Assembly: GCF_000308295.2 (NCBI RefSeq)
Contig: NZ_HG326652.1
Location: forward strand, 1,118,392-1,182,391
DNA: 64,000 bases
Source: Afipia birgiae 34632
Lineage (GTDB): Bacteria > Pseudomonadota > Alphaproteobacteria > Rhizobiales > Xanthobacteraceae
Reading direction: 5' to 3'
Shown: positions 1-9,063 of the stretch, one piece after another
Numbering within the stretch: position 1 is the stretch's first letter
How the letters are laid out: each line of letters starts with the position of its first letter
Notes under the pieces: model-generated
What the model was told of the DNA's origin: nothing
Seen by the model: only the letters and a program-made list of their open reading frames with translations
Databases searched by the model: none
Translations under genes and position numbers: made by a program

Positions 1-1
1 C

Positions 2-673
2 AACACATCTGTGCCTCAGACGGTGACCGTGACTATCACCGGCACCAACGATGCGCCGGTCATATCAACGGCCAACATCACTCTGACGCCGGACGGATTT
101 GGCGCGACGAAGGTTTCAGGAATTTCGGTGTCGGATGTAGACGATGGTGGAAGCGGCCAGTTCACGCTTACAACGACCGCCGATCACGGGTCGATCGCGC
201 CGCATATCTCAACGGGTAGTATTTCCGCGATCAACGCTGCGCTTCAAAACAACTTGGTCTATACGCCCACGGATAACTCGCCGATCGGCCATGGCACGCT
301 GACTGTGATGGACAATCAGCGTGCGTTTGATGTCGTCAACTTTGTTTTCCGGCAATCCGGGTCGGACCCATTGCTCCTGGCTGAAAACACCAACCAGAAA
401 GATGTCTTGATCGGGGGCACCGGGGTGGATCAGTTTGTGTTCGCGGCGGATTCCGGTCAGGACACCGTCTTGAACTTCACGCAGGGGACCGACAAGATCG
501 ACCTCCATCTGCTGACGGGTGGCCCGACAACGGGAACAATCGCGGCGTGGCTGACAACCGCCACAGAAACCATCGGCAGCGATACGCTGCTGTCTCTGAA
601 CGGCACCACGGACACCGTGCTCCTGAAGGGTGTTACCACCGCGCTGCATGCGAGTGATTTCTTCCTCGCCTGA
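2..673 (+). CDS. C-terminal part of a VCBS/RTX-type type I secreted protein (5' partial)
   Basis: The reading frame is open to the left edge, so only the last 223 or so residues are present and the GTG at 11 is probably internal. The visible N-terminal part ends a VCBS/cadherin-like repeat (motif TVTITGTNDAPV), followed by another Ig-like repeat. The C-terminal part has a glycine/aspartate-rich haemolysin-type motif (DVLIGGTGVDQFVFAADSGQ) and then a hydrophobic end, as in uncleaved C-terminal type I secretion signals. An ABC exporter and HlyD adaptor follow 145 bp downstream, so this is very likely their substrate: a large extracellular adhesin or RTX-like protein. Domain class is clear; the exact function cannot be told from the tail. 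Confidence 0.85.
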   Translation, partial: NTSVPQTVTVTITGTNDAPVISTANITLTPDGFGATKVSGISVSDVDDGGSGQFTLTTTADHGSIAPHISTGSISAINAALQNNLVYTPTDNSPIGHGTLTVMDNQRAFDVVNFVFRQSGSDPLLLAENTNQKDVLIGGTGVDQFVFAADSGQDTVLNFTQGTDKIDLHLLTGGPTTGTIAAWLTTATETIGSDTLLSLNGTTDTVLLKGVTTALHASDFFLA

Positions 674-688
674 TGCGTCGGAGGGGGC

Positions 689-715
689 GGAAACATTAAC
701 TTCGATCATGTTTCC
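689..715. other. inverted repeat after the secreted-protein gene
   Basis: Arms GGAAACAT (689-696) and ATGTTTCC (708-715) form an 8-bp hairpin with an 11-nt loop, 16 nt after the stop codon. No T-run follows, so it may be a 3'-end stabilising hairpin rather than an intrinsic terminator. Confidence 0.35.
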
Positions 716-818
716 GGCTGCAATGACCGCCCGTGTCATGGCATGATGGACCATTCGCCGCGTACGATTCATGAACCGCAGATTGGCGTTCTGACAGCAG
801 CCGGCAAGCCAGGTATCG

Positions 819-2582
819 ATGCAGTCCGCGAAGACATCAAGTCAGGCCCATTCGCCCCGTTCCGAGCTGGGCGTGGCGCTTCGCGCCTGCCGCAGCGCGT
901 TTATCGGCGTCGGCGTGATGAGCTTTGTCATCAACATCCTCTATCTGACCGGCTCCTTCTTCATGCTGGAGATCTATGACCGGGTGCTGCCGAGCCGTAG
1001 CATTCCGACGCTTGTGGGCCTGATCGTGCTGGCGGGCGGCCTCTACGTGGTTCAGGGCATCCTCGATCTGATCCGCGGTCGCATTCTGATCCGAATCGGT
1101 TCGACGCTCGATGAAATGCTCAGCCGCCGCGTCTACGACATCGTCGTCCGGATGCCGCTTATCGTGGGTAACCGCAGCGAGGGTCTGCAGCCGCTGCGTG
1201 ATCTCGACAACGTCCGGTCATTCCTGTCCGGCATGGGGCCGGGGGCGCTGTTCGACCTGCCGTGGCTGCCGCTCTATCTCGCGATCTGTTTTGCCTTCCA
1301 TCCACTGATCGGTCTGACCGCGCTGGTCGGCGCTGTTCTCCTGATCGCGCTGACCATCCTGACCGAATACCTGACCCATGAGCCGATGAAGCGCTCCACG
1401 GGTCTGGCGATGCGCCGGCAGGACCTCGCACTGGCCAGCCGCCGCAATGCCGAGGTGTTGTCCGCCATGGGCATGGCGGGCCGTGTCGGCAGGCAATGGG
1501 AAGACTCCAACCGCGACTACCTTGCGAGCAACCAGCGGGCGAGCGATGTCGCCGGCGGTCTTGGCGCCATCGCCAAAGTGATGCGGATGATGCTGCAATC
1601 CGCCGTGCTCGGCGTCGGCGCGTATCTGGTCATCAACCAGCAGGCGACCGCTGGCATCATCATCGCCGGATCAATCCTCAGCGCCCGGGCGCTGGCTCCG
1701 GTCGATCTCGCGATTGCACACTGGAAGGGTTTTGTGGCCGCCCGGCAAAGCTGGCGCCGTCTGAACCATTTGCTCGGCATGTTGCCGGAGCAGGGCACTC
1801 CGACGCTGCTGGAACCGCCGGTCAGCCGCCTCTCCGTGGAGACACTAACCGTCAGCCCGCCCGGCGAACAGAAGGTGGTGGCGCAGGACATCACGTTCGC
1901 GCTCGAGGCGGGACAGGGCGTCGGCATCATCGGTCCGAGCGGATCGGGGAAATCCTCATTGGTGCGGGCACTGGTCGGCGTCTGGCAGCCGCCCCGCGGC
2001 AAGGTACGGCTGGACGGAGCGGCGCTCGATCAATGGTCGCCTGAAATCCTCGGCCGCCACATCGGCTACCTGCCGCAGGACGTGGAACTGTTCGCAGGCA
2101 CGATCGCCCAGAACATTTCGCGGTTTGAGGACAAGGCATCGCCGGATCACATCATCGCCGCGGCAAGGGAAGCGCACGTCCATGATCTGATTATCGGGAT
2201 GAAGGACGGCTACGACACGCAAATCGGTGATCATGGCAGCGTGCTGTCGGCCGGACAGGCCCAGCGCATCGCGCTGGCGCGGGCGCTCTATGGCAATCCA
2301 TTCCTGGTGGTGCTGGATGAGCCGAATTCCAATCTCGACAGCGAGGGTGATGCGGCGCTGAACAAGGCCATCCTCGGAGTCCGCGCGCGGGGCGGCGTGG
2401 TTGTCGTAGTTGCCCATCGCCCGATCGGCATCGAGAGCGTCGATCTCGTTCTGGTCATGAAGGAAGGACGGATTCAGGCGTTCGGACCAAAGGAGGCTGT
2501 CCTTGGTCAGGTCCTGCAACGCCCGGTCGCTGTCCCGCCCGCCATCAAGATCGTGTCCGACAAGGGAGGAGCGCAACCATGA
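819..2582 (+). CDS. type I secretion system permease/ATPase (PrtD/HlyB family)
   Basis: This 587-residue inner-membrane ABC exporter energises one-step secretion of proteins with C-terminal signals. The N-terminal half is hydrophobic (for example residues 28-75 around VINILYLTGSFFMLEIYDRVLPSR, shown here only as a landmark region) without an obvious C39-peptidase domain, as in PrtD-type exporters. The ATPase half has Walker A GPSGSGKSS near residue 370, a signature LSAGQAQRIALARA near 473 and Walker B LVVLDEPNSNLD near 496. The substrate gene lies upstream and the adaptor gene overlaps by 4 nt (ATGA), so translation is coupled. The outer-membrane partner is not adjacent; the TolC homologue at 51.5-52.9 kb is a candidate. 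Confidence 0.93.
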   Translation: MQSAKTSSQAHSPRSELGVALRACRSAFIGVGVMSFVINILYLTGSFFMLEIYDRVLPSRSIPTLVGLIVLAGGLYVVQGILDLIRGRILIRIGSTLDEMLSRRVYDIVVRMPLIVGNRSEGLQPLRDLDNVRSFLSGMGPGALFDLPWLPLYLAICFAFHPLIGLTALVGAVLLIALTILTEYLTHEPMKRSTGLAMRRQDLALASRRNAEVLSAMGMAGRVGRQWEDSNRDYLASNQRASDVAGGLGAIAKVMRMMLQSAVLGVGAYLVINQQATAGIIIAGSILSARALAPVDLAIAHWKGFVAARQSWRRLNHLLGMLPEQGTPTLLEPPVSRLSVETLTVSPPGEQKVVAQDITFALEAGQGVGIIGPSGSGKSSLVRALVGVWQPPRGKVRLDGAALDQWSPEILGRHIGYLPQDVELFAGTIAQNISRFEDKASPDHIIAAAREAHVHDLIIGMKDGYDTQIGDHGSVLSAGQAQRIALARALYGNPFLVVLDEPNSNLDSEGDAALNKAILGVRARGGVVVVVAHRPIGIESVDLVLVMKEGRIQAFGPKEAVLGQVLQRPVAVPPAIKIVSDKGGAQP

Positions 2583-3973
2583 AGCCTACTCTCGCCGGAA
2601 CTGAAGGCATCATTCGCCGCTTCTTCAACACCTTGTTTTCACCGCTGGAGCGCCTCTCGATCTTCAAGAGTCTCGATCAGCCGGGATCGCGCCGGTCGAT
2701 CCGCTTTCATTTGATCGTGGGGCTTTTCGTCGTCACGCTGCTGACGTGCGGGATCGGCGGCTGGGCCTCGACCGCGCAGATATCGGGCGCGCTGATCGCG
2801 CCCGGTTCGATCGTGGTCGATTCCAACGTCAAGAAAGTGCAGCACCCGACCGGCGGCGTCGTCGGCGAGGTGAGGGCGCGTGACGGCGACCGCGTCAAGG
2901 CCGGTGACGTCGTGGTGCGTCTCGACGACACTGTGACCAAGGCAAGCCTTGCTATCGTTACCAAGGGGCTCAACGGGCTTCTGGCGCGCCGGGCGCGGCT
3001 CCTCGCCGAACAGGAGGGAGCAGAACGCATCACGTTCCCGCCGGAACTGATGATTTCGTTTGCCGATCCGGAAGTTCAGTCGCTGATCGGAAATGAGATC
3101 AAGCTGTTTCAGGTTCGCTCATCCGGCAGGGTCAACCAGAAGGCCCAGCTCAAGGAGCGCATCGCCCAGCTCAAGGAGGAGATCGGCGGTCTTGAGGCAC
3201 AGGAGAACGCCAAGTCGCGCGAGATTGAATTGATCCAGAAGGAGCTCGTTGGTGTCCGCGATCTCTATGCCAAGAACCTTGTGCAGATTTCACGGCTGAC
3301 CGTTCTCGAGCGGGACGCCGCGCGGCTCGACGGCGACCGAGCGCAGTTCGTCGCCCAGAAGGCGCAGGCCAAAGGCAAGATCACGGAAATCGAGCTGCAG
3401 ATCATCCAGATCGACAAGGATCTCTCCAGCGAAGTCTCCAAGGAGATGCGCGAGATCAACGACAAGATCGGTGAGTTCGTCGAACGCAAGGTGACCGCAG
3501 AAGATCAACTGCGCCGCATCGATATCCGCGCGCCGCAGGATGGTATGGTGCTTCAGTCGACGGTCCACACCGTCGGGGGTGTGATCACGGCCGGTGACGC
3601 GGTCATGCTGATCGTGCCGGACTCCGACAACCTGTCCGTTGAAGCCAAGGTCAATCCGCAAGATATCGACCAGTTGCGGATCGGCCAGAAGACCTTGCTG
3701 CGGCTGTCCGCCTTCAATCAGCGCACCACGCCGGAATTGAACGGGACCATCAGCCGGATTTCGCCGGACACCACGATCGACCAGCGCACCGGCCAAAGCT
3801 ATTACACCGTACGCGTCTCGCTGCCGCCGGAAGAGGTGGCGCGGCTCGGGGATGTCAGGTTGATGCCTGGCATGCCGGTCGAGGCTTTTGTACAGACAGG
3901 CGAGCGCACCATGATATCCTATCTCGCGAAGCCGTTCAGCGACCAGCTCATGCGTGCGTTCCGGGAAAAGTGA
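2579..3973 (+). CDS. HlyD-family type I secretion periplasmic adaptor
   Basis: This 464-residue membrane-fusion protein links the ABC exporter to an outer-membrane channel. One transmembrane helix lies near residues 44-64. A lipoyl/barrel-sandwich half-motif (TGGVVGEVRARDGDRVKAGD) follows, then a long charged coiled coil (about residues 180-310), then the second half-motif (IRAPQDGMVLQSTVHTVGG) and a beta-barrel domain. Length and order are standard for HlyD/PrtE proteins. The start ATG overlaps the stop of the exporter gene (ATGA), indicating an operon. A cyclase gene begins 18 bp downstream and may be co-transcribed. Confidence 0.93.
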   Translation: MKPTLAGTEGIIRRFFNTLFSPLERLSIFKSLDQPGSRRSIRFHLIVGLFVVTLLTCGIGGWASTAQISGALIAPGSIVVDSNVKKVQHPTGGVVGEVRARDGDRVKAGDVVVRLDDTVTKASLAIVTKGLNGLLARRARLLAEQEGAERITFPPELMISFADPEVQSLIGNEIKLFQVRSSGRVNQKAQLKERIAQLKEEIGGLEAQENAKSREIELIQKELVGVRDLYAKNLVQISRLTVLERDAARLDGDRAQFVAQKAQAKGKITEIELQIIQIDKDLSSEVSKEMREINDKIGEFVERKVTAEDQLRRIDIRAPQDGMVLQSTVHTVGGVITAGDAVMLIVPDSDNLSVEAKVNPQDIDQLRIGQKTLLRLSAFNQRTTPELNGTISRISPDTTIDQRTGQSYYTVRVSLPPEEVARLGDVRLMPGMPVEAFVQTGERTMISYLAKPFSDQLMRAFREK

Positions 3974-3991
3974 CGGGTATCGGCTAGCGGC

Positions 3992-6244
3992 ATGGTGCGG
4001 GCGGTATTGAAATCGGTAGTGCGTTTTTTCGCGCGTATCAGGCGTTACGCGCGGCTTTTCGGCTACGCGCGGCTGTTGTGCCTTTTGCTTTTGATCGCCA
4101 TGCTCGGCGTTCGCGTCGCCGATCCGATCCCGCTCGAAGAGTTGCGCGTCCGCACCTTCGATGGATATCAAATTCTCAAGCCGCGCGAGACGACCCAGCG
4201 TCCTGTCGTCATCATCGACATCGATGAGAAGAGTCTCGCCAAGTTCGGGCAATGGCCGTGGCCGCGCACGCGGGTCGCCGATCTTGTTCAGCGGCTGACC
4301 GATCTCGGCGCCGCCGCCATCGCCTTCGATATCGTTTTCGCGGAGCAGGATCGGCTTTCGCCCGCCATTGCTGCCGATGCGTTTCGCGATCTGGATGAGG
4401 AAAGCAAGGCGAAGTTGCGGGCGCTGCCCAGCAACGATCAGGTGCTTGCCGACGTGCTGCGCAAATCGCCGTCCATTCTTGGCGAATCCGGCCTGCCGAA
4501 ATTCGTGCCGCAACCCGAATTGAAACTGCCCCTCACGGGCCTTGCGACTCTGGGCGGCGATCCGCGGCCGTTCCTGCTGCAATTCCCGGGTTTGCTCCGG
4601 AATGTTCCGGTGCTGGAGGAGGCTGCTCCCGGACGGGGCCTGTTCACGATCCGCACCGAACGCGACGGCATCGTCCGCCGCGTCCCGATGATCATGCTGG
4701 CGCAGGGCGAATTGATGCCTTCGCTAACGTTCGAGATGCTGCGCATCGTCACCAAATCCGACACCATTCTGGTCAAGTCAGACGAGGCGGGCGTGAAGAG
4801 CGTGGCAGTGCCCGGATTTGAAGTCCCCACCGACCGCAACGGCCAGCTTTGGGTGCATTTTGCGAAACACGATGCGGCGCGTTATGTGTCGGCAGCCGAT
4901 GTGCTGGATGGCAAGGTCGGCCCCGATCGGATTTCGCGCAAGCTGATCCTGATCGGCACCTCGGCAGTGGGATTGCTGGACGTCAAGACCACTCCGCTTG
5001 ATCCGGTGATGCCGGGCGTCGAGGTCCATGCGCAGGTGCTGGAGAGCGCGCTGACCCGTTCGGTGCTGTCTCAACCAAATTATGCCGTTGGAGCCGAACT
5101 ACTGGCCGCGATCCTGTTCGGCATCGCCATTATCTGGCTTGCACCGATCCTTAGCGCCATCATGCTTCTGCTGTTCGGCGCCGTCATCGTCAGCATCATG
5201 GTGGCAACATCCTGGTACTTCTTCGCGGAGCACCGGCTGCTGCTCGATTTTACGTTCCCGCTGATCGCGAGTACCGCTATCTATCTGGTGCTGGTATTCA
5301 GCAGCTACTTCCGAGAACAGGCGCAGCGCCGCCGCATTCGCTCGGCCTTCGGCCAGTACCTGTCGCCCGCACTTGTCGAACAGCTTGCGCAGTCGCCGGA
5401 GAAACTCGTGCTCGGCGGTGAGGAGCGGGACATGACCATCATGTTCAGCGACGTGCGCGGTTTCACCACGATCTCGGAATCCTTCAAGAGCGATCCGCAG
5501 GGCCTGACATCACTGATGAACCGTTTCCTGACGCCGCTGACCAATGCGATCCTCGATCGCAAGGGCACCATCGACAAGTATATGGGCGACGCCATCATGG
5601 CGTTCTGGAACGCGCCGCTGAGCGATCAGGAGCATCAGGTCAACGCGTGCAATGCAGCGCTCGACATGATCGATCGCATCGAGGCGTTGAATGTTGAACG
5701 CGAGCGCGAAGCAAATGAGGCGGGCAAGCCGTTCATCCCGATGAAAGTCGGTATCGGCCTGAATACGGGGACCTGCGTGGTCGGAAACATGGGGTCCAAC
5801 CTGCGGTTCGACTACTCCGTGCTGGGCGATAGCGTGAACCTGGCCTCGCGGCTCGAGGGGCAGTCGAAGTCCTACGGCGTGCCGATCATCGCCGGATCAG
5901 CGACGGCGCTGGCGGCAAAGGACAAGTTCGCAATCATCGAAATCGACTTTATCACCGTGAAGGGCAAGAAAGAGCCCGAAGTGATCTATGCCATCGTCGG
6001 GCGGGAAGATGTCGCCAAATCAGGTCCATTCCAGCGCCTGCGCAACCTCAGCATCGAAATGCTGGCGTGCTACCGCAGCCGCGACTGGGATGGCGCTCTT
6101 GCTGCAATCGCGAAGGGCCGCATTGCCGACGAAGCGAAGAGCTTTAGTGCATTCTATGATCTCTATTCCGAGCGGATAGACGCGTTCCGCAAAACTCCGC
6201 CGCCGGAGGACTGGAATGGCGTCATTGCCCTGACAACCAAGTAA
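3992..6244 (+). CDS. CHASE2-domain class III adenylate cyclase
   Basis: This 750-residue membrane protein should make cAMP in response to an extracytoplasmic signal. An N-terminal transmembrane helix (about residues 26-45) is followed by a CHASE2 sensor domain (about 50-350, with VVIIDIDEKSLAKFGQWPWP). Further transmembrane helices occupy about 365-437, and a class III nucleotidyl cyclase domain starts near 476. Metal-binding Asp residues are visible in MFSDVRGFTT and KYMGDAIMAFW. The Lys in TIDKYMGD and the Asp in LGDSVNLASRLEG are the pair expected for ATP rather than GTP. It follows the type I secretion genes by 18 bp. A cyclic-nucleotide-binding protein lies 1.2 kb downstream, a possible effector. 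The ATG has only a weak ribosome-binding site. Confidence 0.92.
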   Translation: MVRAVLKSVVRFFARIRRYARLFGYARLLCLLLLIAMLGVRVADPIPLEELRVRTFDGYQILKPRETTQRPVVIIDIDEKSLAKFGQWPWPRTRVADLVQRLTDLGAAAIAFDIVFAEQDRLSPAIAADAFRDLDEESKAKLRALPSNDQVLADVLRKSPSILGESGLPKFVPQPELKLPLTGLATLGGDPRPFLLQFPGLLRNVPVLEEAAPGRGLFTIRTERDGIVRRVPMIMLAQGELMPSLTFEMLRIVTKSDTILVKSDEAGVKSVAVPGFEVPTDRNGQLWVHFAKHDAARYVSAADVLDGKVGPDRISRKLILIGTSAVGLLDVKTTPLDPVMPGVEVHAQVLESALTRSVLSQPNYAVGAELLAAILFGIAIIWLAPILSAIMLLLFGAVIVSIMVATSWYFFAEHRLLLDFTFPLIASTAIYLVLVFSSYFREQAQRRRIRSAFGQYLSPALVEQLAQSPEKLVLGGEERDMTIMFSDVRGFTTISESFKSDPQGLTSLMNRFLTPLTNAILDRKGTIDKYMGDAIMAFWNAPLSDQEHQVNACNAALDMIDRIEALNVEREREANEAGKPFIPMKVGIGLNTGTCVVGNMGSNLRFDYSVLGDSVNLASRLEGQSKSYGVPIIAGSATALAAKDKFAIIEIDFITVKGKKEPEVIYAIVGREDVAKSGPFQRLRNLSIEMLACYRSRDWDGALAAIAKGRIADEAKSFSAFYDLYSERIDAFRKTPPPEDWNGVIALTTK

Positions 6245-6391
6245 GGTGAGGCGAAAGGCCGCCGCTATCGTCCACATGTCCGTCTGGCAAGCCATTTTTT
6301 TGATAGCCGCCGCGAGGTATCATGTTGGTGGGGATGGCCGCCGCATGCAATCCTTGCGAGAGATTCATTGAGTTTTTTCATGTCGACGACA

Positions 6392-7210
6392 ATGTCCGTG
6401 CGGTTCTGGGGTGTTCGTGGGAGCATTCCTTGTCCAGGCCCCAACACCGTGCGCTACGGCGGTAATACGTCATGCGTCGAGGTGAAGTGCGGCGATCATC
6501 GTCTGGTTTTCGACGCGGGATCCGGGTTGCGCATGCTGGGTCTTGCGCTGGCGGATGAACCTGGTCCGGTCGACATCGATTTGTTTTTGAGTCACTGCCA
6601 CATCGATCATTTGATTGGCCTGCCGTTCTTCGTGCCGGCATTTGTGACGGGAAACCGGCTTCGCCTGTGGGCCGGCAATCTGAAGGCCGCTGGCGGCGTA
6701 CAGGAAACCGTTCGAAAGCTGGTGAGCTATCCGCTGTTTCCGATCGAAATCGAAGCTGCGCAAGGCAAGATCGAATTCAACGATTTCACACCCGGCGACG
6801 TTCTGACGCCCCGGCCCAACATCAACGTTATGACGACGGCGCTGAATCATCCCGGCGGCGCGACGGGATACCGTGTCGAGTTTGGCGGCCGCGCCATGGC
6901 TTATATCACAGATACCGAGCTCGGTGCCGACGCTATCGATCCAGCGCTGCTTGAACTCGCCCGTGATGCTTCGATTGTTATCATCGATACGACATACACC
7001 GACGAAGAACTGCCCGAGCATGTCGGCTGGGGTCATTCAAGCTGGCAGCAGGCTGTCCGGCTGGCCAATGAGGCGGGCGTGGGGAAGCTTTATCTGTTTC
7101 ACCATGACCCCGAACACGACGACGACGAAATGGACCGCATCGCGGCGGCGGCGGCCAAAGCGCGCTCCGGAACCGTGGTAGCTAAGGAAGGACTGTCGAT
7201 CGAAATTTGA
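6392..7210 (+). CDS. MBL-fold metallo-hydrolase
   Basis: The 272-residue protein starts with the family-typical MSVRFWGVRGSIPCPG; the ATG at 6392 is preferred because upstream in-frame codons (TTG 6368, ATG 6380) add residues not usual for the family. The zinc-binding motif SHCHIDHLIG (about residues 67-76) is intact, and later ligands are suggested by YITDTE and GHSS/FHHDPEHDD. It belongs to the group of standalone beta-lactamase-fold hydrolases near PhnP and RNase Z relatives. The substrate is unknown; phosphodiester or cyclic-nucleotide cleavage would fit the cyclase neighbour but is only inference. Confidence 0.82.
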   Translation: MSVRFWGVRGSIPCPGPNTVRYGGNTSCVEVKCGDHRLVFDAGSGLRMLGLALADEPGPVDIDLFLSHCHIDHLIGLPFFVPAFVTGNRLRLWAGNLKAAGGVQETVRKLVSYPLFPIEIEAAQGKIEFNDFTPGDVLTPRPNINVMTTALNHPGGATGYRVEFGGRAMAYITDTELGADAIDPALLELARDASIVIIDTTYTDEELPEHVGWGHSSWQQAVRLANEAGVGKLYLFHHDPEHDDDEMDRIAAAAAKARSGTVVAKEGLSIEI

Positions 7211-7324
7211 TCGGGTGAGTGCGCATGCTTCTGGCTGAGCGCTCGCCATTTTTGTGAATTATTCCATGCAGATTTGACGTCTGAATAACGCATCGGCGGA
7301 CAGCGTCCCGAAACCGACGTTCGG

Positions 7325-7345
7325 ACTTGCGAACCTCCACACTAG
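7325..7345. repeat. possible solo half of the CYAGTG palindrome family
   Basis: The stretch contains TTGCGAAC followed by CTCCACACTAG, resembling the right arm of the hairpin at 33143-33220. No matching left arm is visible, so it may be a decayed remnant in the 205-bp gap between the hydrolase and the next gene. Confidence 0.3.
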
Positions 7346-7415
7346 AACCGTTGTTCCGCGGAGCGCGGAGCGGCATAATACATACCAGATTTCCTTTAGC
7401 ATCAGGTTGATTCCG

Positions 7416-8060
7416 ATGGATATGTCAGGTCTCGTTTCCGGAGCCGGCGGTTTTATCGCGTCCGCGTTCGTGGTGGCGGGCTACACGATGCGAACGATGA
7501 TCCCGCTCCGCATTTTCGGCATCATCACCAACGTCTTGCTGATCGGGTTTTCGGTGGTTCATCACCACTATCCGGTGATGGTGCTTCACATGATCCTGCT
7601 GCCGCTGAACGTTTACCGGCTGCGCGAAATGCTGCTGCTGGTCCGTGAGGTGAAGAAGTCGGTCAACAGCGATCTATCGATGGCATGGCTGAAGCCGTTC
7701 ATGACGGAGCGAAAGTGCGCGACAGGTGAGGTGCTGTTTTACAAATACGAGCAAGCCGAGGAGATGTACTACATCGTCAGCGGCCGTTACCGATTGGTCG
7801 AATCCGGCATCGAGATTCCGGTCGGCGCCATTGTCGGCGAACTTGGAATGCTGTCGCCATCGAACAAGCGGACCCAGACGCTCGAATGCCTTGAGGGCGG
7901 GCTGGTGCTCAGCGTGACCTATGCAAAAGTGCAGGAGCTTTACGTCCAGAATCCGGAGTTCGGATTCTACTTTCTGCGCCTGGTGAGCGCGCGCCTGTTC
8001 CAGAATGTCGGAAAACTCGAAGCCCAGATCGCCCAAAGCAGTGCTCAGGCCTCGTCATGA
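7416..8060 (+). CDS. membrane-anchored cyclic-nucleotide-binding (Crp-like) domain protein
   Basis: This protein is about 214 residues long. ATG 7416 is chosen over TTG 7407. The first ~75 residues hold three hydrophobic helices (AGGFIASAFVVAGYTM, IFGIITNVLLIGFSVVHHHY, VMVLHMILLPLNVYRL). A cyclic-nucleotide-binding domain follows (about 90-200), with the phosphate-binding-cassette-like GAIVGELGMLSPSNKRTQT. No HTH is visible, so it is not a Crp-type transcription factor but a membrane sensor or effector. The Arg is at RTQT rather than the canonical R-T/S-A. The next gene overlaps by 4 nt (ATGA). With an adenylate cyclase 1.2 kb upstream, a local cAMP circuit is plausible. Confidence 0.8.
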   Translation: MDMSGLVSGAGGFIASAFVVAGYTMRTMIPLRIFGIITNVLLIGFSVVHHHYPVMVLHMILLPLNVYRLREMLLLVREVKKSVNSDLSMAWLKPFMTERKCATGEVLFYKYEQAEEMYYIVSGRYRLVESGIEIPVGAIVGELGMLSPSNKRTQTLECLEGGLVLSVTYAKVQELYVQNPEFGFYFLRLVSARLFQNVGKLEAQIAQSSAQASS

Positions 8061-8959
8061 AAATACGGGTCAAAGTCCCTCCATCGCCATTCCGGCTGCT
8101 CAAGGAGCGCTACTTCGGTGAGGAAACGCGCAATCCGCGCGTGGCGCGTGCGGCGCTTGCGCGGCTGTCGGCGCGGCTGCCTCCGGATGTCGTTCCCGTC
8201 GTCAGTGAGGCCGTTCATTCGCTGATTGACTATCAGGACCCTGACTACGCGCTGGCTTATCTCGACCGGATTGGCCGCTATGTTGGTCCGGTCGGGATTA
8301 CCCTGCCAAATCTTGGGGAACTGGCACAGCTTCTGTCGGACCGGATGCATTTTGAGGACCCGATCCGCATCGCGCAGCTCAAGTTGTCGGACGCCGGCGG
8401 CGCGAATGCGGAACCCAATGCGTCGTCCGTCGACAGGGTGGAGCGGTTTCGCTGGGACGAGGTCATCCCGATGCTTCCGCCCAAAGTCGCTGCCCCCGCA
8501 CTGGATATCTTCAAACGATTGCATCTGGCGCGGCTTTCGCGCAGATCCGTCACACTGCGCTTCAGCTCCAGAGGCCGGTTTTCGCTTCGCAAGCTGAAGT
8601 GGCTTGCCGCCTTGCGGATTACGCGGCCATTTTCCGAGCGGTTCAAGAAGGAGCGCATCTGGGTCGAGCGGTGGCTTCACATGGTCGACCGCAGCCTGGT
8701 GAAACAGCCGGGCGCAACTGTCGCGGTTGTGAGAACCGCCAACCTGATCAAGGGGCACGGTGACGTCTACCAGAACGGACTTGCGGAATGGAATGTGATT
8801 ATCGACCGGCTGGTGAAGCCAACATGCGATGGAGATCTCCCGCTTCCGAAGCTTGGGGACGCGATCCAGGAAGCACGCGAAGCGGCCATCGGTGAGCAGG
8901 GCCAGAACCGCCTGCTGGATGCCGTGGAGCAACTGCGAGCGCAGGCGCTGGCTCACTGA
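8057..8959 (+). CDS. stand-alone protein resembling the C-terminal region (DUF6537) of indolepyruvate ferredoxin oxidoreductase
   Basis: The 300-residue protein has no catalytic motif I can name. Two stretches look like the C-terminal DUF6537-type region of fused indolepyruvate:ferredoxin oxidoreductases: LIDYQDPDYALAYLDRIGRY near residue 55, and the later segment with ERWLHMVDRSL and NLIKGHGDVYQNGLAEWNVI (about 200-255). No oxidoreductase subunits are adjacent in the window. The start overlaps the stop of the cyclic-nucleotide-binding gene (ATGA), so the two are translationally coupled. It could be an oxidoreductase accessory subunit under nucleotide control. Recognition is by eye and moderate; expression as a real gene is near certain. 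Confidence 0.7.
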   Translation: MKIRVKVPPSPFRLLKERYFGEETRNPRVARAALARLSARLPPDVVPVVSEAVHSLIDYQDPDYALAYLDRIGRYVGPVGITLPNLGELAQLLSDRMHFEDPIRIAQLKLSDAGGANAEPNASSVDRVERFRWDEVIPMLPPKVAAPALDIFKRLHLARLSRRSVTLRFSSRGRFSLRKLKWLAALRITRPFSERFKKERIWVERWLHMVDRSLVKQPGATVAVVRTANLIKGHGDVYQNGLAEWNVIIDRLVKPTCDGDLPLPKLGDAIQEAREAAIGEQGQNRLLDAVEQLRAQALAH

Positions 8960-9063
8960 AGAGGTTTGCTGGCCGATAGCCTATCACCCAAAACTGCATT
9001 AGTGTCGGGCCGAACGCGCCGTGCCCGGCATGGTTTTACGGCATGCGCAACAGGGGACACTCG

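Noticed and set aside
3290-4582. 430-codon minus-strand open frame opposite the HlyD and cyclase genes
   Set aside because: It lies entirely antisense to two clearly recognised genes; its composition (His/Asp/Arg-rich) is typical of the reverse frame of high-GC coding DNA.
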